From: a virus
Strand: one strand, 5' to 3'
IMG/VR virus record: IMGVR_UViG_3300035034_001869
Location: 1 to 64,000 of that record
DNA length: 64,000 nucleotides
Below are positions 46,959-53,994 of the stretch, piece after piece (the stretch's first letter is position 1; every line of letters starts with the position of its first letter). Position numbers and translations under genes: made by a program. The notes below the pieces were generated by a model that worked only from the letters and a program-made list of their open reading frames with translations, ran no database searches and was not told the DNA's origin.

Positions 46959-47126
46959 TTACCAACCCATTAACCAAACCCGGATTTGAATTTCAATATA
47001 TTTCAGGCAAAATTCCCAAAACCCCATATCCTGATATATCATATTGGAGGATGTTTCATCCACGTAAATGGAACCCATTGTTCCAACCATTATTATCAGA
47101 CAACAAACAAAAAATAATATTGCCAT
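46959..47126 (-). CDS. Membrane protein, 55 aa
   Basis: Start at 47126 after AAAGGGGGG. Residues 2-21 are hydrophobic (ILFFVCCLIIMVGTMGSIY), which could be an anchor or a signal sequence. The C-terminal half is amphipathic with several tryptophans. Role unknown. Confidence 0.65.
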   Translation of the reverse strand: MAILFFVCCLIIMVGTMGSIYVDETSSNMIYQDMGFWEFCLKYIEIQIRVWLMGW

Positions 47127-47139
47127 TTTTAACCCCCCT

Positions 47140-47379
47140 TTATAACCATTTATTAACTTCCGCCCAGGCGGATACAATATAAGACCCACCACTTTTCGGA
47201 TAGGTAATAAATGTGGAATACCTGACTTTGCTATAATCAAGACCGGATCTTTCCACAAAGTTATTCAGCCAGGCTTGCGGAAGGGCTGTATCAAAAGCAC
47301 AGTCAATTCCTATTTTTTCAGCCAGTTTATCTTTTTGCAGATCTATTGCCAAAATCTCTTCCCATGTATATTTATCCAT
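47140..47379 (-). CDS. Hypothetical protein, 79 aa
   Basis: Start at 47379, supplied by the second hairpin cassette. Contains WEEILAIDLQKDKLAEKIGIDCAFD and a beta-like C-terminus (YSTFITYPKSGGSYIVSAWAEV). No family recognised. Confidence 0.68.
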   Translation of the reverse strand: MDKYTWEEILAIDLQKDKLAEKIGIDCAFDTALPQAWLNNFVERSGLDYSKVRYSTFITYPKSGGSYIVSAWAEVNKWL

Positions 47380-47427
47380 TTTTGACTCCTTTTTGGGGGT
47401 TGTTTCCAACCCCCTTTTTTCAGTTTT
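47377..47427 (-). repeat. 51-bp hairpin translation-start cassette, copy 2
   Basis: Same 51 bases as 45745-45795, ending within the stop region of the upstream DUF2786-like gene. The hairpin arms are at 47395-47402 and 47407-47414. Confidence 0.85.
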
Positions 47428-48115
47428 ATTCCCCGATTGCAAAATTCAATGGAGCCGTTTCCCCTGCCCGGATACCGGCGTTTCTGGTTTTGGAATCTTT
47501 GGGCATATTCCTTTTACTTGCCCGTCTGGATGTAAGGTTTGGATACATTTCCGCAACCGCTTCTTGAATTTCTTTTTCCTTTTGAATAACCAATGCTGTA
47601 CAACCAGAATCTTCATGGATTGTGGTATCCATTTGGGCCTTCAATTCGAATGCCCGGTTCCATACTACGCTGGCCGCCACATTGCCTAATTGTTCTCGTT
47701 TCCCGGAATAGGTTTTTTGGGGCCAGGTTCCCAAGGATTCTTTTTCTATATGGTGGCAAACTACCTCGATAAAATACAAGGTGGTTTCTACGTCTGAAAA
47801 AGTCCCGATAATATCCCACTGTTTTCCATCCACCGTATGGCGTGTAATTCCTTGACAGTCAAAGGTGTGGCAAAAAATTCCCACAATTTGATCAACCCAT
47901 TGGGGTACTTTCCCACGGTCCGCCGAAAATTCAAATTGATCCAAAATAAAATTATCGGTTTCAAGATCCACTTCCGACTCTTTGATCCTATATTTTGCCA
48001 TCATCCTGGCGGCATGTTTTTTGAAAGTATCCCCTTCCGGGGTTCCTTCCTGGTCTTTGGCCTGGATCAAAATTTTGGCAATTTTGTCAATTATTTTTTG
48101 TTTGTCTTCCTTCAT
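47426..48115 (-). CDS. DUF2786-like protein, 229 aa
   Basis: The N-terminal 45 residues (IIDKIAKILIQAKDQEGTPEGDTFKKHAARMMAKYRI in parts) match DUF2786. The remainder (FCHTFDCQGI, WDIIGTFSDVETTLYFIEVVCHHI, and a TSRRASKR end) matches the accompanying DUF7168-type domain from memory. These proteins are frequent in phages and their role is unknown. Neighbours are the DUF932 gene and small unknowns. CGTAGGAGG precedes the start. Confidence 0.85.
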   Translation of the reverse strand: MKEDKQKIIDKIAKILIQAKDQEGTPEGDTFKKHAARMMAKYRIKESEVDLETDNFILDQFEFSADRGKVPQWVDQIVGIFCHTFDCQGITRHTVDGKQWDIIGTFSDVETTLYFIEVVCHHIEKESLGTWPQKTYSGKREQLGNVAASVVWNRAFELKAQMDTTIHEDSGCTALVIQKEKEIQEAVAEMYPNLTSRRASKRNMPKDSKTRNAGIRAGETAPLNFAIGE

Positions 48116-48197
48116 GGATAAACCTCCTACGGTTTTTAGGGTTCCAATTTCATCCTTATGGAATCATCAGTCCTGGAAAAATACCAGAATATTGGAT

Positions 48198-48215
48198 GGG
48201 GGTTTTTCAACCCCC
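48198..48215 (-). repeat. G5/C5 hairpin related to the 51-bp cassettes
   Basis: GGGGGTT (48198-48204) and AACCCCC (48209-48215) form a tight stem followed by a T-run on the rightward strand. It lacks the rest of the cassette. Confidence 0.7.
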
Positions 48216-48221
48216 TTTTTT

Positions 48222-48458
48222 TCATTTTGGATTATTCCAGGCCCTTTCTGAAAAAAGTCCAGAATGGATCTTTTCAATATCGACTTGTTTTATTTCCAAA
48301 TCGGATTCTCCACCGTACAATTTTTGGGTATGTTTCCGGAATGCCACATTGGCTTTTTCCGATGCCATATCCTCATTTTTTGCCGGAAAAATAAATACAG
48401 TGATTATTCCATACCCATTCGGGTCCACCCATTTTATTTGAATTGAATATCTATCCAT
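48222..48458 (-). CDS. Hypothetical protein, 78 aa
   Basis: A small alpha/beta protein: strand (YSIQIKWVDPNGYGIITVFIFPA), helix (EDMASEKANVAFRKHTQK) and further strand. AAGGGGG precedes the start. No family recognised. Confidence 0.7.
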   Translation of the reverse strand: MDRYSIQIKWVDPNGYGIITVFIFPAKNEDMASEKANVAFRKHTQKLYGGESDLEIKQVDIEKIHSGLFSERAWNNPK

Positions 48459-48460
48459 TT

Positions 48461-48655
48461 TTACCCCCTTTTACAAAATTGTTTAAATTGCCCGTTTGGC
48501 AATTTCAATCTGATTATTTCCTTCCTGCCCACCTGATATAATCCGGCAGGAAATAAATTATTATCAGCTTTATATTTTATCCATTCTTCCATAGTTCCAA
48601 TAAATTCCCACCCGAATGCCCCAAGTGGATCTTTTTTAATTCTTGTTAATTTCAT
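48461..48655 (-). CDS. Hypothetical protein, 64 aa
   Basis: Start at 48655 after GGAGGAG. Basic and compact, with FGWEFIGTMEEWIKYK and a beta-like end (KEIIRLKLPNGQF). Unknown role. Confidence 0.68.
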   Translation of the reverse strand: MKLTRIKKDPLGAFGWEFIGTMEEWIKYKADNNLFPAGLYQVGRKEIIRLKLPNGQFKQFCKRG

Positions 48656-48737
48656 AACTCCTCCAAATAAGCATTTTTGCACTTTTAAAGCATTTTAAAA
48701 ACAATCTGATACTGTGCATCTAAAATGTTTTAAAAGT

Positions 48738-48773
48738 AAGTCAATCCCGTCAAAAACAGCCCAGGATTGACTT
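48738..48773 (-). terminator. Terminator-like hairpin after the 194-residue protein gene
   Basis: AAGTCAATCC (48738-48747) and GGATTGACTT (48764-48773) pair perfectly. The leftward continuation ACTTTTAAAA is only a partial T-tract. TTTTAAA-rich inverted sequences at 48.68-48.73 kb follow and may be regulatory. Confidence 0.55.
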
Positions 48774-48787
48774 ATTTTCTATTTCAT

Positions 48788-49372
48788 CTATGAAATTTTG
48801 TTCATTGCCTGATATGCAGTAAAAACATATTGGACGGATCTTCCCACCAAAGTCTCCGTTTTATTTTCAACGTCGGCTACGTATTTTTTCAATTCTTTAA
48901 AGGTGACGATACCAGATCCAATTCCTTGGGCGGCATGATGATAGGCCCCTTTTCCTGTACCAGAACCATTCAAATTTTTAATTGCCAGGCTAATACCACC
49001 CACCAAAGTCTTCCAACCACCTTCACCTCTTGCCGAACCCTCTGCCATTTTTTCAATTACTGCCTTTCTGGAAAGTAAAGGATTTTCAAGGATGAAATAA
49101 ACACAATCCTCCATATCATTATTTTTCACCCGTTTGGTTGCATTTTTTGCTTTTTCCTTTTGTTCAATCTTGCCGTTTTTTGCTTCGGTCAATGCAACAC
49201 AAACTGAATGCAATTTTACAGAATTTTTCTGGCATTTTTTACAATTTTCAGAACCGTCAAGAAATTCCGATACACAAGTTTTTTTAGTATTTACGGAAAT
49301 TTCTTCGCCTTCAATTTTAGCAGAATAATTTTTTGTCGGTTTTGTGGTTTTTCTTGTAATTTTTTTTGTCAT
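48788..49372 (-). CDS. Hypothetical lysine-rich protein, 194 aa
   Basis: The start at 49372 has GGGAG 9 bases upstream. A very basic N-terminus (TKKITRKTTKPTKN) precedes a cysteine region (CVSEFLDGSENCKKCQKN), another basic stretch and a C-terminal glycine-rich domain (GGWKTLVGGISLAIKNLNGSG, GIGSGIVTFKELKKYV). DNA binding is likely from charge. No family recognised. Confidence 0.72.
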   Translation of the reverse strand: MTKKITRKTTKPTKNYSAKIEGEEISVNTKKTCVSEFLDGSENCKKCQKNSVKLHSVCVALTEAKNGKIEQKEKAKNATKRVKNNDMEDCVYFILENPLLSRKAVIEKMAEGSARGEGGWKTLVGGISLAIKNLNGSGTGKGAYHHAAQGIGSGIVTFKELKKYVADVENKTETLVGRSVQYVFTAYQAMNKIS

Positions 49373-49437
49373 GACAATTTCTCCCATTTAATTGTTTTTA
49401 ATCTGATTTATTTCAGATTATTTTAATTTTGCTTTTT

Positions 49438-49665
49438 TTACTTTATTGCCTTTTTAATTGTTTCGATTAAATTTTCTATCTTACAAAATTTTATTTTATA
49501 AATTTCATAATCTGCATTTTCAAATTCAACCCATATTTTATCATTCATTGAAATAACCCAGCAATTTTTTTTGTCATAACATGAAATTGCTAAAATTTCA
49601 GAATCATTTGTAATTTCAAAATTAATCCCTGATTTTTTTATTGCCTTTTTAATTTTATTTTTCAT
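49438..49665 (-). CDS. Hypothetical protein, 75 aa
   Basis: Start at 49665 overlapping the end of the membrane microprotein gene. Lysine-rich helix (NKIKKAIKKSG), then a beta core (EILAISCYDKKNCWVISMNDKIWVEF). Unknown family. Confidence 0.65.
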   Translation of the reverse strand: MKNKIKKAIKKSGINFEITNDSEILAISCYDKKNCWVISMNDKIWVEFENADYEIYKIKFCKIENLIETIKKAIK

Positions 49666-49666
49666 T

Positions 49667-49750
49667 TTATAATCCCAAAGTATTGAACCATTGAATTGCA
49701 TAAAACCCAAACATGCCCCAGACTGCTACAATAAAAAATATTTTACTCAT
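49667..49750 (-). CDS. Single-span membrane microprotein, 27 aa; first leftward gene
   Basis: AAAGGAG precedes the ATG. One hydrophobic helix (KIFFIVAVWGMFGFYAI). It is the first gene of the leftward block and borders the long non-coding control region. Confidence 0.6.
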   Translation of the reverse strand: MSKIFFIVAVWGMFGFYAIQWFNTLGL

Positions 49751-50367
49751 TTTTTACTCCTTTAAATTAATAAAAATTAAATTTCTTATTTTTGGACTTA
49801 TTCAAAAATTTACCCTTTCAAATAAGCCCAAAATAAAAAATCTATTTTTTTCAAGATAAACAATCTTTTCAATTTTAAAATTTTATAGTAAAAAACTTTA
49901 TCGTTTCAATTTTTTACCCCTTACAATAAAATTTCTACCCTCTGGCAAAATGCTTAATTCTATCGACTTGATAATTTAAACTTGCCTATAAAAACTGTAT
50001 CAAGATTTTACTTTTTTTACTCGTGTAGAAAATTTGTCAAAACGTTTTATATTTTGTCGGTTCGTTTTAGTCTTTCGATTGATACTTTTAAAAACTATGC
50101 TATTTTCAAAGGAAAAGGACTTAGTTGTTTTTGGCTTGCCCTTTTAACGCAATAGCTTAGCGTATTTTACAAACTTTCAAAATTTATATTCTGCATATTT
50201 TGACCGCTACTTTTTTACATTTTCAAAAAAACAAATTTTCAAAGATCGTCTTAATTGGAGCGGGTTTCAGCATTTTTGGCGCTTGTGCTTGCCTTGCATT
50301 TTTGGCAAATTGTTCTTGCCCCCGTTCGCTTATATTAAGAATGAAAAAGATCATTTACTTCAGGTAA

Positions 50368-50396
50368 ACAATAAAGGTTTAAAACAAGTCTGTCAA
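50368..50396 (-). promoter_or_regulatory. sigma70-like promoter facing the leftward block
   Basis: Leftward TTGACA (50391-50396), 17 bases, TATTGT (50368-50373). It is about 620 bases before the first leftward gene, so a long leader would result. Confidence 0.5.
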
Positions 50397-50700
50397 CAAT
50401 TATTTTTGCTTGTAACTATCTGATTTTATTAAACATTTTTAATGAATATCATTCATTTAAGTAACATATTGATTTTATTGCATAATTTAACATAAATAAA
50501 ATTAAAATAAATTAAAATAATTTACGTTTATTAATTGAATGTAATTTTTATTAATTTGTAAAAACATAAGACGATAATAAAAATTAATTAAAAATATACT
50601 GAAGGCACGCCCGCACGTATTGCAAAAACTATGCCCAGCCTGACCAACAAATTAAAATAAATTAATCAAAAAAAGGACCTAAAAAACCGACCTAAAAAAT

Positions 50701-50810
50701 GAACCATATTTATTTATAGAATTAAAATTAATTAATAAAAATTAATTCATTAAATGAACCATATTTATTTATAGAATTAAAATTAATTAATAAAAATTAA
50801 TTCAGTAAAT
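50701..50810. repeat. Two 55-bp direct repeats
   Basis: Units 50701-50755 and 50756-50810 differ at very few positions; each begins GAACCATATTTATT and includes TTAATTAATAAAAATTAATT. A diverged partial copy occurs near 51.33-51.38 kb and a short GAACCATATTTA copy at about 50.93 kb. Confidence 0.9.
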
Positions 50811-51018
50811 GAATTGAATTCAGCAAAATGGTTTGGCAATTACGCCCTATAAATTTTAGTGTTTGGTGACCTAACGCAATGCGTCATCTCTTTGGTAACC
50901 AAAGAAAAATGAATGACCAAAAGAAAATGAACCATATTTAGTAAAATGAATACAAACTATAAAATACGTAACCTATTGATTTTATTACAAGTAGTGTTTA
51001 AAAGCGTTTTTTGTGCGT

Positions 51019-51055
51019 TTTAAGAGCTATAGGACAAGGGTGTTTATACTGCTAT
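51019..51055 (+). promoter_or_regulatory. Bipartite phage promoter motif, copy 5, facing the late genes
   Basis: Rightward TTTAAGAGCTAT (first hexamer 51019-51024), 25 bases, TGCTAT (51050-51055). It is the only copy on the rightward strand and lies about 740 bases before the first late gene. Confidence 0.55.
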
Positions 51056-51530
51056 GTAAAAAGTCTGTATCTTAAAATTCGCTTTTTATTGAATAAAATC
51101 AAGTACTTACAAGCACTAAAAAAAGCAATATGAACACGTATAATTAAATGAATACGGTTCATTTTATATTGAACAAAAACACTAAATACAATTCATTATA
51201 TAAAGTATATTCATTCAGTGAATAAGGTTCATTATTATTTTCTGTGCCACGAATGAATTCAATTCATTTACTGTATGACAAATTTTGTCCTAATGACAAT
51301 TATTGGTTGTGCACCACCACATAATATGAATTAAAATTAATTAATAAAGATTAATTATATAATGAACCATAATTATTATATAAATATAATTTATTAACTG
51401 AATGAGGTTCAGTGGATGAATATCATATATTAAATGAATGCGCTTCATTGAATAAATTTGGATTATTAAATTAATGCCATTTATTTTCTGAACCCCCTTT
51501 TTTAAATGAACGGGGTGCACCTTTTCCACC

Positions 51531-51631
51531 ACATTCATTTTTCTGAAAAAGCGGTATTACCTGTATTATCTATCAAACTATTAACATTCATTTTTCTGAA
51601 AAAGCGGTATTAATCGGTATTAATCGGTATT
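51531..51631. repeat. Iteron cluster with CGGTATTA core before the late promoter
   Basis: A 29-bp sequence (51531-51559) is repeated at 51584-51612, followed by two 10-bp units AATCGGTATT at helical-turn spacing. The related CCGTATTA lies inside the spacer of the late promoter at 51762-51770. The arrangement looks like binding sites for a regulator or initiator. Confidence 0.7.
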
Positions 51632-51755
51632 ATCTTATAAATCTATCTTATATAAAATCAAAACAAAACATCAAAATCCACAGAAAACCGAATACTCAAA
51701 TATTTTTTAAAAACTTATATCGTATTATTTTCGTACTATTATTTCACTTACACTA

Positions 51756-51784
51756 TTGACAACCGTATTACAATTTCTTATTAT
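51756..51784 (+). promoter_or_regulatory. sigma70-like promoter of the packaging/head operon
   Basis: Rightward TTGACA (51756-51761), 17 bases, TATTAT (51779-51784). The ATG of the first gene begins 6 bases after the -10 box, so the transcript should start on or beside it. Confidence 0.75.
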
Positions 51785-51790
51785 CATTAA

Positions 51791-52087
51791 ATGGAAACTT
51801 TAACCAAAACTAATTTGACAGGCTCTTTAAGAATCTCAATCAGGATTTCTTCTACTGTTACATCATTATCAATCAAGAAGAATCTTATAGCATTATGGAT
51901 TCTGTTATCTGAGGAAGACCCCAAACAAACAAAAGATTTAATAACAGAGTTTGTTTATACTTGTTTAGATAAATGGGACAAAGAGACGGCAAAGGGTTTT
52001 TCTGATTTTGTTTCTGAGAAGTTAATTCAGAACATGTTAGAGAAAGAGGATTACCGAGATTACAGACGGATCTTGAAAACGATATGA
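51791..52087 (+). CDS. Hypothetical protein, 98 aa, probably leaderless
   Basis: A mostly helical protein (NLIALWILLSEEDPKQTKDLITEFVYTC, DKETAKGFSDFVSEKLIQNMLEKEDYRDYRR). There is no Shine-Dalgarno site because the -10 box lies 6 bases before the ATG. It could be a small regulator, by analogy with leaderless lambda cI, but no DNA-binding motif is evident. It is the first rightward gene. Confidence 0.65.
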   Translation: METLTKTNLTGSLRISIRISSTVTSLSIKKNLIALWILLSEEDPKQTKDLITEFVYTCLDKWDKETAKGFSDFVSEKLIQNMLEKEDYRDYRRILKTI

Positions 52088-52151
52088 AAGCTGTTAAAGA
52101 CAGATTTAAGACGATTTAAGACACGTTTAGACAAAACAAATAGAGACACTT

Positions 52152-52868
52152 ATGAGAAAGCTTAAAAGACGCAAAAAAGAGACTGTAAGAGAGCTAAGAG
52201 AGCAGAAAGACGAAAAGAAAGACAGAATTGTTCTTGTTAAGAGCAGAAACAGTCAAAAAAAGAAATCAGACAAAGAAAAACTGCCAATAATTGTTAAAAG
52301 AAAGATAAAGAAAAAATACAAAAAACAAAGGTGCAGTTTTGTTGGAATGACCAGTAGAGAATCAACAGAAATATCACAATGCAAGAATTTAGCAGTAGGA
52401 AAAGGAACATTGTGTAAAAAACATGGTGGAGATCCAGTTATAAAAGAGAATTTAATATCCACGACCATGGCAAAGTATCTTGATTTTCCGAATGCTAAAT
52501 TTGAAGCTTCTGTTCATCCAATTCAATATATTCAAATGAGCAGAGAGGGTTCGAGTGAAGTAGAGATAGCGGCTCAGTTTGAAGTATCAGTGGACACCCT
52601 GAGAAAATGGGCAGAAAAATATGAATCTTTTAATACTGCTTATGAAGTTGGACAAGCGATGCATGAAGCATGGTGGATACGAGAAGGAAAGAGTAATTTG
52701 AATGAGAGATCATTTAATACATCGTTATTTAAGTTTTTGACCATGAACAAAGTAGGATATTCTGATAAAATAGAGCAAAAGAGTATGAATATGAATGTTC
52801 ATGGTGTATTGGTGATTCCTGATAAAGTAACTGCTGAAGAATGGGAAGAAGAGGTGGTAGATGTTTAA
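52152..52868 (+). CDS. Terminase small subunit (probable)
   Basis: Recognises phage DNA for packaging. A lysine/arginine-rich first 60 residues and a cysteine/histidine site (C57, C72, C83, H86: CKNLAVGKGTLCKKH) precede a helix-turn-helix (SSEVEIAAQFEVSVDTLRKWAEKY, about 132-155). The C-terminal half (HEAWWIREGKSNLNERSFNTSLFKFLTMNKVGYSDK) is the pattern of small terminases. The extra zinc-like module is unusual. The large subunit follows after four small genes. Confidence 0.8.
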   Translation: MRKLKRRKKETVRELREQKDEKKDRIVLVKSRNSQKKKSDKEKLPIIVKRKIKKKYKKQRCSFVGMTSRESTEISQCKNLAVGKGTLCKKHGGDPVIKENLISTTMAKYLDFPNAKFEASVHPIQYIQMSREGSSEVEIAAQFEVSVDTLRKWAEKYESFNTAYEVGQAMHEAWWIREGKSNLNERSFNTSLFKFLTMNKVGYSDKIEQKSMNMNVHGVLVIPDKVTAEEWEEEVVDV

Positions 52869-53325
52869 TATGTTAATTCCTAATATGTTGTTTGAGTGCA
52901 TTATAAATGAAAGAGAGATGAAGTGCAAAAGAATTAATATAGGGCATTTAAATTTTGCTCGATTTAACAAAAATAAGACTGAAGAACAAATAGAAGCAGG
53001 CAGAATAAAAAGGTCTGCAAGACTTAAAAAGTATTGGGCTAATATGGGAAAGGCAAAAAAGGAAGCCCTATGTAAGAAAAGAGCAAAATCTCTGAAAAAA
53101 TATTTAGCTGGATTATCAGAGGAAGAAATGAAAGCAAGAGTAAAGCCAGCAAATATAAAATTAACTGAAAATTGGAGAAATCCAAAGACAAGACCGAAGA
53201 AAGTAGAGCAAAATAGAAAAAATTTTAAAATGATACATACTGCCCCTTCAATAGAGGTGGATGAAGTTCCAAGAATTAATGATTATTCTGGGGTAATCAG
53301 CATGAAAGATTTGGAGAGCTTATGA
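52861..53325 (+). CDS. Basic DNA-binding-like protein, 154 aa
   Basis: After a hydrophobic start, residues 35-125 are strongly basic with repeats of KRSARLKKYWANMGKAKKEALCKKRAKSLKKYL type, which recall NUMOD-like modules of homing endonucleases. No nuclease core is present. It overlaps the small terminase gene by 8 bases. AGAGG precedes the ATG. Function unknown. Confidence 0.65.
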   Translation: MFNMLIPNMLFECIINEREMKCKRINIGHLNFARFNKNKTEEQIEAGRIKRSARLKKYWANMGKAKKEALCKKRAKSLKKYLAGLSEEEMKARVKPANIKLTENWRNPKTRPKKVEQNRKNFKMIHTAPSIEVDEVPRINDYSGVISMKDLESL

Positions 53326-53498
53326 GTGCAATACAAAAAAGAACATTCTCAGCTAAAACCAGGGAAGATCTTCAGATACAAGTTGATAATTTTGAAGATC
53401 TATTGAAACCGGGACAGATAATAAGTATAAGTCCCCTGGAATATATAAATTCAGGATGGTATTTTATAACTATTGAATTTGTGGGGAATTATAGATGA
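53322..53498 (+). CDS. Hypothetical protein, 58 aa
   Basis: Linked by ATGA overlaps at both ends. Beta-rich C-terminus (QIISISPLEYINSGWYFITIEFV) after a charged helix. No family recognised. Confidence 0.65.
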   Translation: MSAIQKRTFSAKTREDLQIQVDNFEDLLKPGQIISISPLEYINSGWYFITIEFVGNYR

Positions 53499-53764
53499 GA
53501 CTTCCAAAAAAGGGAAAAGGAATTAAAGCTTTGGGTAAGATGAGTGGATTATCCGTAAGTGCCATTAAAGATATTTGGGAAGATGTTAAAAAGAACCATT
53601 CTTTATTAGATAGTTGTTCTTATCATATATTTGTTAATCATCCTTCTCCCAATATGAGCCGGAAATATATATGCAATAATTGTAAAGGGATTGTTGATAC
53701 AACACAGAAAGTTTGGTACGAGAAAGGAATTGATCATAGTCAACCAAGGGAGGAAGTAAAATGA
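53495..53764 (+). CDS. Small zinc-finger/HTH protein, 89 aa
   Basis: The first 30 residues look like a helix-turn-helix (GIKALGKMSGLSVSAIKDIWEDVKK). A metal site follows: C41, H44, H49, then YICNNC (about 59-62). Possibly an accessory factor for packaging or gene regulation. Overlaps the neighbours by 4 bases. Confidence 0.65.
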   Translation: MRLPKKGKGIKALGKMSGLSVSAIKDIWEDVKKNHSLLDSCSYHIFVNHPSPNMSRKYICNNCKGIVDTTQKVWYEKGIDHSQPREEVK

Positions 53765-53994
53765 AAGTTTATTTTTACGGAGCTACTGAAAAAGCGGCAA
53801 AGAAAAAGTGTAAAACGTTCATCACCCAGTTAGAGAAAATGCAACATCCTGATGGTAAGAGGTATGAAGGAAAGTCTCTGAACGCATCAATGTCGGCAGT
53901 TGTATTGCCGAAATTTGTTGGAAGTCCTTTATTTCCAATTCCGTCTGCTTACCGATGTCAATTTTATGTTGAATATAATTTTTCGGTAGAGTAA
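53761..53994 (+). CDS. Hypothetical protein, 77 aa
   Basis: An alpha/beta chain with AEKAAKKKCKTFITQLEKM-type helix and a C-terminal strand pair (AYRCQFYVEYNFSVE). Its stop TAA directly abuts the terminase ATG, so expression is coupled to packaging. No family recognised. Confidence 0.65.
   Translation: MKVYFYGATEKAAKKKCKTFITQLEKMQHPDGKRYEGKSLNASMSAVVLPKFVGSPLFPIPSAYRCQFYVEYNFSVE

Larger units (their letters stand above)
49751..51755. other. Divergent control region and possible replication origin
   Basis: About 2 kb separates the leftward and rightward blocks and holds no frame I accept as a gene. It is extremely AT-rich, with many TTAATTAAT and ATTCATT motifs, two 55-bp direct repeats, a palindrome CTTTGGTAACCAAAG (50890-50904), an ACGCAATGCGT palindrome near 50.87 kb, a 26-bp imperfect repeat around GCATTTTTGGC (50270 and 50296), and promoters facing both ways. 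This is the best origin candidate in the window, by inference. Confidence 0.6.

Noticed and set aside
50220-50460. Open rightward frame with a lipoprotein-like or basic product in the control region
   Set aside because: No start codon with a ribosome site, and the composition follows an imperfect 26-bp repeat.
51019-51055. Similarity of TTTTAAGAGCTAT to a Cas9-type CRISPR repeat
   Set aside because: Copies are far apart, lack spacers, have no cas genes nearby and sit at a fixed distance from TRCTAT boxes, so a promoter element explains them better.
51341-51538. Leftward 65-codon frame in the control region
   Set aside because: Isoleucine/tyrosine-rich product of AT-rich repeats, with no start signal.
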